Position numbers and translations under genes: made by a program
From: Manduca sexta
Taxonomy: Eukaryota > Arthropoda > Insecta > Lepidoptera > Sphingidae
DNA length: 64,000 nucleotides
Direction: 5' to 3'
Assembly (NCBI RefSeq): GCF_014839805.1
Contig: NC_051115.1
Coordinates: 744,001-808,000, forward strand
Part shown: positions 1 through 12,334 of the stretch, piece after piece
Numbering within the stretch: position 1 is the stretch's first letter
Layout: each line of letters begins with the position of its first letter
Notes under the pieces: model-generated
The model's database searches: none
Seen by the model: only the letters and a program-made list of their open reading frames with translations
What the model was told of the DNA's origin: nothing

Positions 1-149
1 AAATCAGTCATTCGCTATAAATGGCGAAAAAGCTGTTAAACAACTTTATTTTAATGTCAAACATGTAAAAACATATTGAAACATTGTTCAACTTTTTCTC
101 GCTGAAAACAAACGCGTTAACACTACCACCTACGGTCGATGACATTTTC

Positions 150-470
150 CTTTTTTTTCAAACGTGCACGACAGTAACCCCACTGCTCCTGATGGTAAGT
201 GAAATGGAGTCCAATGAGTCGACTGATGAAAGTTGATTACCCCTCGACAGTCGTCACAATTATGCCGGCCTTTTAGAACCAATACACAGACTGATCCCAG
301 AACACGACACGACGCGTGAGCATGACGGTTATGTTGATTTCACTGGTCGCGGCCTTATATCAACTCGGGAGTATAGCATCCGAGCGAGCGTTGTCCGAGT
401 CCCTCACCCCTGTGCCGCAGTGGCAAAGACGTATAACCAGATTTCTTCTGCGTCCTTTTATGTAGAATCT
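150..470 (+). repeat. Rep-F copy, diverged
   Basis: Degenerate copy of the family also seen near 18415, 36150, 42515 and 60530. Shared landmarks are TCCAATGAGTCGACTGATGA, a block ending GTCGACACAATTATGCC in better copies, and ATACACAG followed by CTGATCCC. No coding potential. The class is unknown. Confidence 0.6.
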
Positions 471-700
471 AATTATCGTTAGATTTGTATACCGCATTCA
501 TGCATTAGTACCTATCAGTCTTACTTATAAACTTGTTTTAGTTAAGTGGTTAAGAATTGCTTAAATAGCTGTCAAAAATCAACGGTTCCAAGTTTAAATT
601 TAAGAGGCAAGATGGCGGGTTCGACTTACAGCTGATCGAGTTTTGTGTTTCAACTAAGCATAGCATTGCAAATTTTTATAAGATTGTATATGTTGTCGTT
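460..700. repeat. Rep-Q fragment followed by a repeat shared with 26.9 kb
   Basis: Bases 460-520 are an inverted copy of the Rep-Q block at 13790-13860. Bases 505-700 match 26680-27010, including CTTACTTATAAACTTGTTT, a shared GAGGCAAGATGGCGG segment and TACAGCTGATCGAG. The 26.7-kb copy carries an extra hairpin that this one lacks. No gene is seen. Confidence 0.6.
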
Positions 701-1009
701 CCTATTCGGATAATTTCACCTTACACAACTGCTGGGCAAGATGAAACTTAAAATCATTTGTAATAACAGTCATTTTGCAAAATGGCACAAATAGATGACT
801 GCGGTATGTAACAGTACAGTTTCCTATTGGAACTTTAATTTCCTTACCCGTGATATATAATTATGTTTATTCAATGTTCTCGGACCGTTTCAGGTTATAA
901 CTGTATCTTTAGTTCATGTGTATTTTATCGCTTGACCAGGGAAATATAAAACCTCGCCATGACGCGATAAAATTAGGAACTAAATTTGGTAGAATATAGT
1001 TTTGTGGCT

Positions 1010-1495
1010 TTTGCTCGCGGCTAGACTTGCGTGAAGTTTCTAGGATTAAAGTCCCGCTATATATTTTCCCGGGATAGATAGCCTATAACCATCCCATGGT
1101 CTTAAACTATCTCCATACCAAAATTCATAAAAATCCGTTCAGTAGATTTTGAGGCAATCGATAATATACACATAGCAAAAAAAAATTTTTTTTTCGTATT
1201 TTAATGCTGTTTTTTATATTGTAATTTTCTCCCAACGTTTCGAAGACTGCAGCCTTCATGGTCACGGATTTATTGATCCATATTAATATTTATATGCTCA
1301 CGCCTTTTATCCTCAAGGTGTAGGCAAAGGCGACACAGATGATGATGTATGATATAGCCTATCGCCATACCGATCACAAATTCAACTCTCCGGGCTACTG
1401 ATTACTGAATAGAATATCACTTGACCCGACCCGGAGATCGAACCTACGATCTTAACACTAATACTACACCGAAGCAGTGTCAGTGAATTAATATT
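1010..1495. repeat. Hel-B fragment and degenerate SINE-2
   Basis: Bases 1010-1175 are a Hel-B type fragment: CCCGCTATATATTTTCCCGG, then an AAATCCGTTCAGTAGATTTT segment. Bases 1285-1495 are an old minus-strand SINE-2 copy with recognisable CTATCGCCATACCG and CCGACCCGGAG blocks. Confidence 0.55.
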
Positions 1496-1959
1496 TAATT
1501 GTAATAAATAATAAATGCAGTTTATGTTGCAGTAGAACAACTACTATTAACCACATACCACATTATATAGAGCCTATGACAATACAATTAATAAAGAAAG
1601 AAAGAAATGTATTTTGCAATAAACAAGATACATAATGTATATAACAAACAAACGAAACAGACAAAAAACACATAAAAGTATGTTTGACACAAAAAAGCTC
1701 CAACTCAGCAATATGCTGACAGGAATGCAAGCTTTGGTCTTCCGTTGGGCCCTTTGTTAGTTTATATACTACACTTTGATCTTAGCTAAAAGGTCGAGAA
1801 ACCAATATATACATATACAACCAAACATTATTATGTTTTCATAATGCTTAAAATTTAAAAAAAAAATATTTTGTTCATGTAATGCGACTACTAACGCCAT
1901 CTAGTTATGAGCGGAGGAAGTTTAAGTTCTGTTAAATAATTTTGCTTCGTCTCCCACCC

Positions 1960-2112
1960 TTTGAGGACATAATAATTAACATCTAATGTCTCAGTGAGCG
2001 CAGTGGAATACCAAAATACTTTTTAATTCAAGGTGTTGGTGTTTCTACTGTTTATCGCTCGTATCGCTTACCATCAGGCGTTCGGCAAGCGCGTCTCGTC
2101 ATTCAAAACAAT
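1960..2112 (-). repeat. Rep-E partial copy
   Basis: Minus-oriented partial copy of the family found near 8.0, 11.2, 23.3, 29.5, 34.6 and 56.8 kb. It shows CGCTTACCATCAGGCG and GAGCGCAGTGGAATACCAAA. Bases 1496-1959 are AT-rich without a recognisable feature. Confidence 0.65.
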
Positions 2113-2221
2113 AACATACATAGTAATCAAACACACTGCATTAATTCGCAAATTAGTAACATCATAAAAATTCTCAAGCAAACTAAATACACCCATTCAA
2201 TTCGTAGACAAACCTAGGTTA

Positions 2222-2893
2222 TACAGGGTCATTTTGACATTGCGTTACTAAATGAAACATACTTATTTACTTGAAAATAACACTTTACAATAAGTTATTT
2301 GAGCCGTAGACGTGAAATAAAAAAGCCTAATTGTCGAACAAAGTGTATATTAATAAAAAATAATTTTCATTCTACGCGCCCTAATGCCGCTACTACAACT
2401 CTGAGAATTCATCGCAGTGGAAACATCATAGTTTCAATCAGAAATACACTCACGCACGCATATTCGCATTGAACTACAAAATAAAAAAATCAGAAAACTA
2501 AAACCAGGATTTTTGGTGAAAATACATACATACATACATAACATCACGCATTTATCCCCGAAGGGGTATGCAGAGGCGCAACTAGGGCCACCCATTTTTC
2601 GCCAAGTATGTGCCGTCCCATGATGTGATAGGGGGCAAGCCTATCGCCATATCGGGCACAAATCTCAGACTCCGGGCTGATACTGCGCAGAAAAACCCAA
2701 ATATCACTTTGCCCGTTCCGGGATTCGAACCCAGGACCTCAGAGCGCTGTCGTACCGGGCATGCAATACAACTACGCCACCGAGGCAATCAAAATATTCG
2801 TTATTAATGGATGATTTTTGGCACAGTGTCAGCAAAGGTGAAGACGAGCATGTGGTTTCATTTAGTAACGCAATGTCAACATGACCCTGTATA
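2222..2893. mobile_element. MITE-I with 40-bp inverted ends, split by a SINE-2
   Basis: The left end near 2222-2262 and the right end near 2853-2893 are inverted repeats with about one mismatch in 40 bases; each reads TACAGGGTCAT inward. TA dinucleotides flank both sides, as in Tc1/mariner-type insertion. A SINE-2 occupies 2522-2790, so the original element was about 400 bp. Related truncated copies lie at 9225-9460 and 22080-22410. Confidence 0.7.
2522..2790 (-). mobile_element. SINE-2 copy inside MITE-I
   Basis: Minus-oriented tRNA-headed SINE. The B-box-like GGTTCGAATCCC appears as its complement near 2722-2733. The head has the GCCTCGGTGGCGTAGTTG type A box, and the tail is a short TATG/CATA microsatellite. 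It interrupts MITE-I and so is younger. Confidence 0.8.
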
Positions 2894-3343
2894 AAAGCAC
2901 TAATACCATCTCGTTACAGGCGCAGTTATCGATCCGACAGCTCCATTACTTGACGCAAAAACTGAGATAGATCTAGCTTGGGATACCAGCGCTTTAGAAG
3001 CAAACTAACTTTTGCTCGCAGCTCTATCCGTTTATAGGTTAAAAAGCCTACATCACTCAGAAGTAATGTAGCTTTCAATCCGTGAAAGAATTATTAAAAT
3101 TGGCTTATAGTTTTAAAGTTGAATGCATGCAAACTCTTCAGCTTTATATTAGTATAGATTTTTGTGATGAATATAATATAGGACTATGTATGGTTTCTTA
3201 TGTTTACGAGAATGTTAGACATTAAAATAAAACTATTTTCATTCATAAATGAGCGAGTTCTGAGGTAACAAACATACAAAAAAAAAAATCACGTCGAATT
3301 GAAAACCTCCTCCTTTTTTGAAGTCGGTTAAAAATAAAACTAT

Positions 3344-3552
3344 TTTGCGGACTTTATCGCGGGTTTTATATATAACTCGCTATTGCTCGCGTAAAGAAGT
3401 ATTCCGGCGTTAAGGTCCCGCTATTTATTTTCCCGGGATAGAAAGTAGCTTATAACCTTCCCAGGGTCTTAAACTATCTCCATACCAAATTTCATAAAAA
3501 TCCGTTCAGTAGATTTAGAGAAAATCGATAACATACAGACAGAGAAGGGGAC
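3344..3552 (+). repeat. Hel-B type repeat
   Basis: Carries the family signature of CTCGCTATTGCTCGCG, CCCGGGATAGAAAGTAGC, AAATCCGTTCAGTAGATTT and a final ATCGATAACATACAGACAGA segment. Similar copies lie at 9465, 16514, 20259 (inverted) and 36857. Confidence 0.65.
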
Positions 3553-3643
3553 TTACACGTTTCCAATACTTTGCAGCCTTTGTGTGGTTCGTAGTCCTCT
3601 CCTTGACCATTAAGCTGGCAGTCTTCCAAACGTCGGGAGAAAA

Positions 3644-4027
3644 TAGAGTACCGGACTAATTTTTGTTCTTTACTATTATCAAATATTTACGTTATATAAA
3701 TTATAACACAGAAGGAATTAATGAAATCTGGTAAAAAATCAACAAGTTATAAGTCTTTGAATGTCAGTGAAGGGGTAAATAACAAACAGAAAAGAGACGA
3801 AATAACCACATTTGACGTCATCGGCAATTACGACGCGTGCGAAAGAAAGAGACGAAGCGATATCCCCACAACGCACCCACTTCTGCACGTTACAATATTT
3901 GAAATATTAATTACTAGTTCAATTTTTAACCAATTTTTATGCAGTTTTCGCAGGAGTGCTTCTTTTTCGTATTATTAACCATTACATATAGAATAATGAA
4001 CAAAATCAAATATAGGCCGGTTCCCTA
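3644..4027 (+). mobile_element. MITE-G copy
   Basis: About 385-bp non-autonomous element, best preserved at 59295. It begins TAGAGTACCGGACT and ends AGGCCGGTTCCCTA, imperfect inverted ends. An 85-codon open frame inside is not conserved in the other copies and is not called a gene. Confidence 0.75.
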
Positions 4028-4904
4028 TTATAATATACTTACCTATAAAATCCACAAAATAGTTTTTTTTCAATAAGGCCATGTGACAGGGGGCGCCAGC
4101 GGAGTTTTTACCCACAAACCCGACCCTGGAATCAAACTCTAGACCCCACAAACCACCACTACACTCGTTAGTGTAGTGTACAATATAACAGTTTTATATT
4201 TCCTTAAAATCTCGGAATAAAAGAGAAAATTTTCAAAGAACTAACGCCTTTTATCATTAATGTCAATTTTGTACGTTACTCTAGATTTAATCTAGGAATT
4301 ACGTTTACCTAGACCTAGTTTTTTTTCTTGTTACTTGTTTTATTATGAGAAAGGTCCGTTTTGCATGTCACGATTTCTATATAAATTTTATTTTGGAGAT
4401 TTTTTTCTATTTGTTATCGTTGCGTGTTAGATGAACGTTTAGTGGTCGAAATTATATCTTAATTCGCTATTTTTACGTTTCAAAGTTATTTAAATTATGT
4501 ATTTGTAATATAATACACATTTTTGCTCGCAGTTTTATTCTATTCCGCTTGTGATAAGTATAAATAAGCCTTATTCCTTTCTGTCTGATCAAGATTCCTC
4601 AAAATTAATTTAATGGTTTCTCAGTTAAAGCCTAATGGATAGTGTCAATTACTATTGCATTTATAATTTAATACTCAAGAAAATAAGTAAAGACCACACG
4701 ACATATAAATCGTGTCGCTGTCGTGTCGGCGTCGTGTCGTCCCACGCGAACGAACCGCTACGGTACTGAGCTTTCACTCTCACGACGGTATTGTATATCA
4801 AATTATATTTGTTAATAATAATGTATGCAGTTATATGAAAAATCATTATAGGATGTAGATGTAGGCGGCAGACGGGAGACTTTTTGTCGCACGGAAGTCG
4901 TTAA

Positions 4905-5350
4905 AATATCGTCGGTTGAAAAGCTAATTGTCTTAAGCGACATATTTTAGATAGATACACTAAGTTTCATATGTATTTAAAATCAGCACTTTTTTATGTT
5001 TTATTTTTTTAAATTAGTACAAATTTTTCGAAAAATAAATTCGCTTAAGTCAATTATCCTTTTTAAAAATGAAAATATTTCTACGTTTCTATGTTTGTTA
5101 AAAGTATACGCAGTAACAGCTGAACGGATTTGGATGAAATTTGGCACGTAGGTACAATATGTCCTAGTTTAACATATAGGCTACTTTTTAATCCAGTAAT
5201 TTGCTCACATTATGGGATTTTTAACCAAATTCTTTAAATCGAAACTCTTTTAACAATTTCTCTAAAGACATAAAAGTTTTTTTTCGGAAAAATTGTTTAA
5301 ACAGATGGCGAACCGTACTAATGACGCTAGATGGCTGTAGTGTTTTAGGG
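4905..5350. mobile_element. MITE-S copy and adjacent LINE/Helitron-like fragment
   Basis: Bases 4905-5068 are bounded by AATTGTCTTAAGCGACAT and the inverted TTCGCTTAAGTCAATT, the MITE-S ends. Bases 5070-5200 contain a CTGAACGGATTTGGATGAAA type segment common in lepidopteran repeats. Bases 4028-4904 are AT-rich with nothing further recognised. Confidence 0.5.
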
Positions 5351-6519
5351 AATTTTGTAACGTTAAAGACTATCCACGTGGGCTACGCTGCGAGTAATAC
5401 CTACTTAATATATACCGGGGAGAAAGGAAAATAATCTGCATAATTTTATTTACTGATAGAGCTTTTGTGTACTGCTTTTTCTTGGGTTCCGCCCACGTGA
5501 AATGTGTTTTCCCTGGATAAAATTAGCATATAGTACTCAGGAGTAATGAAGCTTCTTATTAGTGAAAGAAAATAAGTATTAAAGCAAAGATAAGCGCGTT
5601 CAAACAAACAGTTAAGCTTTAATATATAAAGCTAGTAGAGATTTCTGATTAAAAATTATATTGTAACAATAAGATTTAAAAATCATCAGCCTATATCTTT
5701 GTCCACTGCTGGACATAAGCCTCCAATATGCACCATTTTACCGTCTTCGGTCTGTTAAGATTTAAACTTAGGTTTTTTTAAGAAATCAGTACAATTGTGC
5801 TACTCCTTACACTACAAATGAAACATCTCTACACATTAAAAGTTATTTATGCGCATAATCGCACCCTAATCGCCCGTCCGCAAGCCCCGACAGTTAAAAA
5901 TCAAAAACGCATAACTGTTCAATCGGTACATCAGGCACAATCAATCAAACGAGCACCACAATCGAAATTGAATTGAACCCCGTGTCTCTAATTACGACGT
6001 GCGCTCTCTATGGACTGGGCCGTGCGACTAGTGCGGTGTGCGGATGTCGTTCGAAATTTGAATTTTTGTATTTTTTTTTTTGGTTAATTAGGCAAAACAG
6101 CCAGGATTTTGTAGGTTTGATTATTTAGCTTTTATGGTGAAATAAAGAGGTGGGAGTTTTGTCTTTCATTTTTTGGGACATTTATTCTGTACCAGTAGAC
6201 CTACCTTCTAAAAAAATTCCTTTTTAAACGGTAATAATCATTTAAAATCTAAGTAAATGATTGACATCTAATAACATAATATGATATTGTAATGTAAACA
6301 CGCATTGACTACTTATTTAAATTCATTTGTAAATGTTGATAACCACGACATTTTCAATGTATTTTAAACGCAAGGAGTGGTATACTTACCATGCCCCTAT
6401 TTAATTTTCGCAAAAACTATTAAAAAAATTGTAACTCTATTCTCGACAACGCCACTTTCCCATCCCTACGCCAAAAGCCAAAGAAAGCAAACGGGTAACT
6501 CTCTGAGCGTCTTTACTGG

Positions 6520-7244
6520 GACCGTTAGAAACCGTCTCGAGTCTCGGGCCGCGGCAATTCCGCCGATTTCACACCGACATATTGCATGTGATGTATTTTT
6601 TTCTCTCTGACCAGCAACGGTAATGCCGGACAGTCGTCGCGCCGGCGCACCGCGCTCACAACATGGCGAAAAGCGCGGGCTGTCACCGTGACAGATAGCA
6701 TCGCGCCCGTTTGAAAATTCGAAAAAGGAATACGCGTTACACGGTGCCCGTTCGACAATTTGAAATAGGAATACGTTTGCCGGCCGGTGTGCGAATTTCG
6801 AATTTGGAATTGGCCAAGGACAGTGATTATGTTTCTTTTATAAATTGCAATTGGACAGCAATAGCAAAAAAATGACTGCGAAGACTTTTTTAATTTAAAC
6901 GGCGATGATTATGTGTTTTTTTCTGATCGTCAAAAGGCAAAGGAAGATTTGAATTTAACATAAATAATAGACAATGTAATTTTAAATATTATTAGAATAG
7001 GGCCAGTGCAATTTAAAATAATATATTTTAGTTTTAAATAAGAGATGTGAAGTTAAAATTTATGTTTTTTCATTACACATTTTTGAAAAAAGAACAAAAC
7101 TAAAGACAATGTGAATATTTTTTAAAATGTTTTAACACCAGTGGTACCTGATTTAAGTCTTGTGCAATATTTTACCATTATTGTGGTTTTAGTCTGATAT
7201 AAGTGCAATATTTTTTTATTAAGTGTTAGTAATAAATATACAAA
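6520..7244 (+). promoter_or_regulatory. CpG-rich candidate promoter/5'UTR for exon 1
   Basis: Bases 6530-6800 are CpG-rich against an AT-rich background and contain a 40-bp unit repeated in tandem around 6703-6782 (CCCGTTTGAAAATTCGAA then CCCGTTCGACAATTTGAA). TTCGAATTT-type motifs follow. The region directly precedes the short first coding exon at 7245, and in-frame stops at 7230-7235 show that translation begins at or after 7245. The promoter assignment is inferred from composition and position only. Confidence 0.4.
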
Positions 7245-7268
7245 ATGATGGAATTTCACGAATATCAG
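7245..7268 (+). CDS. cnc: Cnc exon 1: eight-codon start exon (MMEFHEYQ)
   Basis: Two adjacent ATGs (7245, 7248) preceded by in-frame TAA TAA open a short coding segment ending CAG at a GTAAGT donor. It joins in phase 0 to exon 2 at 17045. With this exon the whole model is 1641 nt, divisible by three, with one terminal stop. The exon gives an isoform starting just before the conserved QRWQDL segment, without a Keap1-binding domain. Eight residues cannot be identified by homology, so support comes from the splice site, the phase and the CpG-rich upstream region. A longer isoform could skip it and join upstream exons to exon 2. Confidence 0.6.
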
Positions 7269-7564
7269 GTAAGTTTCAAATATTAACAACAATTGTTAAG
7301 ATTTTTTATTTTATGAATTTAAGGGATTATGGCTGTCTGGAGAGTGATTCCTTTGCCCCTTCTATTACAAATATGTAAGACAATTATATCTAAAACGAGA
7401 TATCCGCTATGCTAGCTTGAAAAGCCTTATATATAGAAATAAAACGTTTTTAAACGTTGCCAAAAAATTATAATAAAAATAACCGCCATAAGATCAGAAA
7501 AATTATTTTATTCCAATGTCTAACATTCGCGTAAACAAAAGAAATCATAAGCTTTATACATAAA

Positions 7565-7807
7565 CTAGCTTTTTTTTGCGGCTTCGCCCGTAAAGGAATT
7601 TTCTGGGATAATTTTTTCCGACTTGCTATGTATCGTTATATTATAACCAAATTACACAAAATCATTATAAATCGCAACCTATGTGTTATTCTGATGTATA
7701 ACCAATATTACTGTAAAGTTTCATCCAAATCCGTTCAGTAGTTTTTTCATGAAAGAGGAACAAACATACACACATCACAAACTTTCGCATTTATAATATT
7801 AATAGGA
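7565..7807 (-). mobile_element. Helitron-like element, CTAG end
   Basis: On the minus strand it begins TCCTATTAATATTATAAATG and ends in GCTAG. It sits between A and T, the Helitron arrangement, and has a GCGGCTTCGCCCG stretch near its CTAG end. A related body lies at 31838-32098. It is non-autonomous. Confidence 0.65.
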
Positions 7808-7989
7808 TGTCTTTATTCATGCAAAAAATAACCTATTTAGATTTCTTCACGCATAATAATACGGGCTATGATAGTTTAACGGGAAAACATCGTTCGCATA
7901 CTCCTTGGCTAATGGACATTACGGTAGTACCTATATGTATTCTAACACACGAGAAACCTATATACAACGAGATATATTCAACTTTTTTA

Positions 7990-8255
7990 TTGCTTTGAAT
8001 GACAAGACGAGCTTGCTACTCGCTTGATACAATCGCCTCTGAACAGAAGAAACACCAACACCTTGAATCACAAAGTGTTTGGTATTCCACTGCGCTCGCC
8101 TGAGACGTGAGATGTTAAGTCTTGTGTCCAGTAGTTACTGGCTACAATGTTCAAACCGGAACACAACAGTGACTACACACTGCTGTAGAAATAGGCATTG
8201 CGGTAGTACCTACCCAGGCGGACTCCACATATGAGATATCACCAGTAACTGTACA
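7990..8255 (+). repeat. Rep-E copy
   Basis: Starts GAATGACAAGACGAGCTTGC and ends near CTCCACATATGAGATATCAC. Internal blocks GTTTGGTATTCCACTGCGCT and GTTCAAACCGGAACACAACA are shared with the other Rep-E copies. Confidence 0.75.
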
Positions 8256-8382
8256 TAAAATTTGGCTTAATACTATATAGAGGTATATTTAGATATTGTT
8301 AATAATTCAAATTATACTCGTCTTGACTTCTGCTAACATTGTGTCAAAATTAATTCATGAATAACGAATATTATTAACAACT

Positions 8383-9210
8383 AGCTTCCGCTCGCAGCTT
8401 CGCCCGCGTGGATTTCAACTTCAAAAATGGAGGAGGTGCTCAATTTGTCGGGATGTTTTTTTAATGTATGGTGGTATGCAGGTGGTCCGATTGTCCGGTC
8501 AGGGTCTGATGATGGGATCCTGGTGTAATCGAAGGAAGCTTATAGCATGATTCAGTATTCACGCGTGATGGCTTATTATTAGCGTATTTCATGTATAACT
8601 TAGGTGTTTCTATACCGATTTCTATGATTCTTTTTTATGGAATATTTAATAATGTTAACTATTTTAATTAGGGATGACTGAGAGTGTTATAAACGTAAGA
8701 GTAGACAAATATAATGAGAAAGCTTCGAACTGCTAAGCTATCGGGAGTTACACGTGTTATTGTGAGTCAACCATAAAAGATAGACATATGCTGTCGTGGG
8801 ATATTTTTTACATAATTTTAAGGAGAACATTTCCGTCATACATGATTTCTGCGTAGCTTTAACCATTAAGGTTGCACACGCGACGGAAGCTTAAAAAATG
8901 GAGTAACTTCTCCCGTTTTCCCAACATTTCCCTTCACTGCTCTGCTCCTTTTAATTGTAGCGTGATGAAAAGTATACTATAACCAGCACAGGAGTATGAC
9001 AAATAATTGTACCAAGTTTCGTTAAAATCCGTCGAGTAGTTTTTGTTTTTATAACGGTTATACAGAGAGACAGACAGACAGACAGACAGACAAAAATTAT
9101 ACTAATTGCATTTTTGGCATCAGTATCGATCCCTAATCACCCCCTGATAGTTATTTTGGAAATATATTTCATGTACAGAATTGACCTCTCTACAGATTTA
9201 TTATAAGTAT
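8383..9210 (+). repeat. Decayed Helitron/LINE-derived fragments
   Basis: Starts with CTAGCTTCCGCTCGCAGCTT, followed by an AAAATGGAGGAGGTG block. Bases 8870-9210 hold a second fragment with GTTAAAATCCGTCGAGTAG and a (GACA)n run near 9068-9092. No intact frame is seen. Confidence 0.5.
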
Positions 9211-9224
9211 AGAAGATAATCTCG

Positions 9225-9985
9225 GTTTTAGTTATAAAATTTTTGGATCATTGTAGTTTAGTGCGAATATGGCGTGTGTGTGTGTGTATTTCTGACTGAA
9301 AGTGTGATGTTGCTGCGAATTCTCTTAGAGTAGTAGTGGCCTTAGGGCGTGTAGAATTAAAATTATTTTTATTGATATTTATTTTGTTCAAAACTTAAAT
9401 TTATTTTACATCTACATTCGAGTAACTTATTGTTGTGTTATTTTCAAGTAGATAAGTTCTAGCTCTTGCTTGAAGCTTTGGCTGCGTGAAGTTTTCCGGG
9501 ATAAAAATCCCGCTATATATTTTCCCGGGATAGGAAGTAGCCTATAACCTTCCCAGAGTCTTAAACTATCTCCATACCAAATTTCATAAAAATCCGTTCA
9601 GTAGATTTTGAGAAAATCGATAACACACAGACAGATAACGGGACTTTATTTTATAATATGTATACATGTATATCACTTTATCAAACCCGAGATTCGAACC
9701 CAAGACCTCAGCTAGGTACTCGTACATACAACTACGTCACTGAAACTGACCGTGTTACTGTCCCACAGCTGGGCACGGGCCTCGACTAAAGTTTATCCGA
9801 AGGTCACATAGTTCATTGTACATGTTCTGTCTGCCAATTTCGTAGTACTACAGTTTTTGCTATGTTTTTTCGTATACTGTGCAAATTAGATTTGCTGTTG
9901 GTTGTATTTCCTACATTTAAGGTAGGCTATTAGGCGTTTAGTTGCGCCTCTGCTTACCCTTCGAGTGTAAAAGGCGTGATTATGT
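9225..9985. repeat. MITE-I fragment, Hel-B copy and SINE-2 fragments
   Basis: 9225-9460 is an inverted partial MITE-I with a (GT)n run. 9465-9665 is Hel-B, with GATAAAAATCCCGCTATAT and CCGTTCAGTAGATTTTGAG. 9660-9748 is a minus-strand SINE-2 head, and 9940-9985 a plus-strand SINE-2 tail. Confidence 0.55.
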
Positions 9986-11137
9986 GTAAGAGACTTTGAG
10001 CTAAGCCGCGGATATAGGTAGAAACAAAAAAAAGTTTTTTTTTTTATTGATTGTCATTGTTTTGTAGAATAAATGTTTTTGTATTTGTTGTAAATATGAG
10101 AATACAAATCAGTTACGTATAATGATACCGACTGTACGTAATTAACGAAATTACAATGCACAGGAACCGAACCGGAGACCTTGACATGACCGCGTTCAAA
10201 AACATACGACAAATACCAATTTTGAGATAATGACACTAAATATACAGTTATTAATATTTTTGTATACGACTGTAGATTCTCTATGGTGGGCTGTATGATT
10301 AGCAAATGCTATGGTTTTAATTGTTTCCTATTTTTTGTGGCTGTGTGGTTTAATTCCTTTGCTTAAAAAAACAATTTGACAATTCAATTCGTTCTATAAA
10401 AAGTCAATACCTACTTCAATTTGAAAATGGAATGAGCATTTCCAAAACGTTTTTCGGCACTGAACAAATTGAGTTAGAAAATTAAGCGTTCTTTTTTCGA
10501 ATTTGAAACAGATTACTTTTTCATTGAGGTTAATTTAAAAGTAATTTATTGGTTTACTTTAAAATGTAACAAATTTAGCATCAAATTAAGCGGAGATAAT
10601 TTAAAAATCGAACTTTATGGTTCTTAGAAAAATGATGACGTGCGTATGACGCCAATGAGGAACAAAACCTACGCTAGATTAACGAACTTGCATTTAAAAA
10701 AAGTAATTGACTGTGATCGCTTGACGTCATTTATTAATATCGTACGTAGAGTTCAAAAAAAGAACGGATATATTTAAAAAACGATTAATAGTAGCAGCTC
10801 AATAGTTGTAAAAAACGGATATGACCGCGCTGAGTTACTGGGTTCCAATAACGCCAAAAATAATTGACTGAGTTTTTCCATCATAAAAATTACTTAGTCG
10901 CGGCTCGGAGTCAGGAAGTTGGCGGTGTGATACCCCCGTGCCTCGACACGTAAAGCCGTTGGTCCTGCACCTGATCTTTCATGTCGGATTGTCTCATCGG
11001 ACTATGAGAAGGAACAGAGAGTACTGTGTATTGCACACACTTGTGCACTATAATATCTCCTGCGTGATCTACATTGAGATTGGCAGCATCGAATTTCGGC
11101 TAGAATGGTATCAATCAATCAAGATATCAATTTATTG

Positions 11138-11403
11138 GTGGTAGGTCCCTCATATGTGAGAGTCCGCCTGGGTAGGTACAACCGCAATGTCTATCTCTGT
11201 CAAGCAGTGTGTAGTTACTGTTGAGTTCCGGTTAGAACATTATAGCCAGTGTAACTACTGGACATAATAATTAACATCTCATGTCTCAGGCGAGCGCAGT
11301 GGAATACCAATCACTTTGTAATTCAAGGTGTTGGTGTTTCTACTGTTTATCGGTCGTATCGCTTACCATCAAGCGAACGGCAAACTCGTCTCCATTCAAA
11401 GCA
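11138..11403 (-). repeat. Rep-E copy, inverted
   Basis: Full-length-looking minus copy running from TCCCTCATATGTGAGAGTCC to CTCGTCTCCATTC. The middle block GAGCGCAGTGGAATACCAAT is conserved. Confidence 0.75.
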
Positions 11404-11471
11404 ATAAAAAATAGCAATATCCGTATGAGTGGATCCGTGCTTCAACATAACTAATAATCTGATATATACCA

Positions 11472-11765
11472 TTGACGTATATTCTATGGACACGAACGTT
11501 CATATAAACTATTTGTTCAAAATCTGAACTGAAATGACAACCAAAACGTCACTGTTATAACCTATTTATTTACTTGAATAACAATTTTGCTTATTTTTAT
11601 ATCCAGGTTTAAAGTTAGACTCGAGTTGTTATATCATGAGCGCACACGTACACAACCACAAGCTGTCAATATAGACCATACTAACGTTTGAATGGATTAC
11701 AGTTCAGTTGAACACTGAATGTTCGGTACGCCAAATCTAGTACGTAGTATATCGATATATACTGT
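11472..11765 (+). repeat. Rep-T copy, partner inverted at 60.9-61.2 kb
   Basis: About 290 bp matching 60893-61213 in opposite orientation. Anchors are GACACGAACGTTCATATAAA, AACTCGAG and CAAGCTGTCAATAT. Neither copy codes for protein. Confidence 0.75.
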
Positions 11766-12029
11766 AAGCAAGACCATACCGACCTTGTGTTGCTCTCAAG
11801 GCGTCTCAATAACACACCGCACACGGTTATTTGCGACACGCGAACGCCGCATAATTGCGCACGTGTGCGGCGCGCCTAATTGCCGGTCTCTTGTCACGTG
11901 GAGGTGGGACGGTTTGATGTGGTACTCATGTGACAGTTTTGTTAGTTTTTTATTGTTATAGTAAGCAATGGTGGCGTAGGGTGAGATTGAAAAGGTAACC
12001 ATAAGCAAAAAAATTGCCTTCGTTAATAT

Positions 12030-12255
12030 AATAATATCAGCCCTGTATACTGTCCCACTGCAAGGGCTTCTACTACTAAGATATTAGGCCTTCGTCCACC
12101 ACGCTGTAGTGCGGACAGACTGCACACTTAAAATTCCTATAGAGAACATCTCAATAGGTTTCCTCAAGATGTTTTCCTTCACCGTTAAAGCAAGCAATAA
12201 TTCACAAATACACACATAACTTTAGAAAAACACGTTGGTTAATACCGCGAATTTA
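12030..12255 (-). mobile_element. SINE-1 copy
   Basis: Minus-oriented SINE-1 with CAGCCCTGTATACTGTCCCA at its 3' end and a GATGTTTTCCTTCACCGTTA core. The tRNA-like head is lost. Confidence 0.75.
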
Positions 12256-12334
12256 ACAGAAAACAAAAGTAAATAAACCTAAAAGGGAAGACGGCGAGAA
12301 TCGAGTTGTATGGATGCTTCGCCACTGGTAGGTT

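Noticed and set aside
2700..2790. tRNA gene (A and B boxes)
   Set aside because: The same sequence recurs with a long shared body at 24.0, 36.3 and 43.2 kb, and the cloverleaf is incomplete; it is a SINE-2 head.
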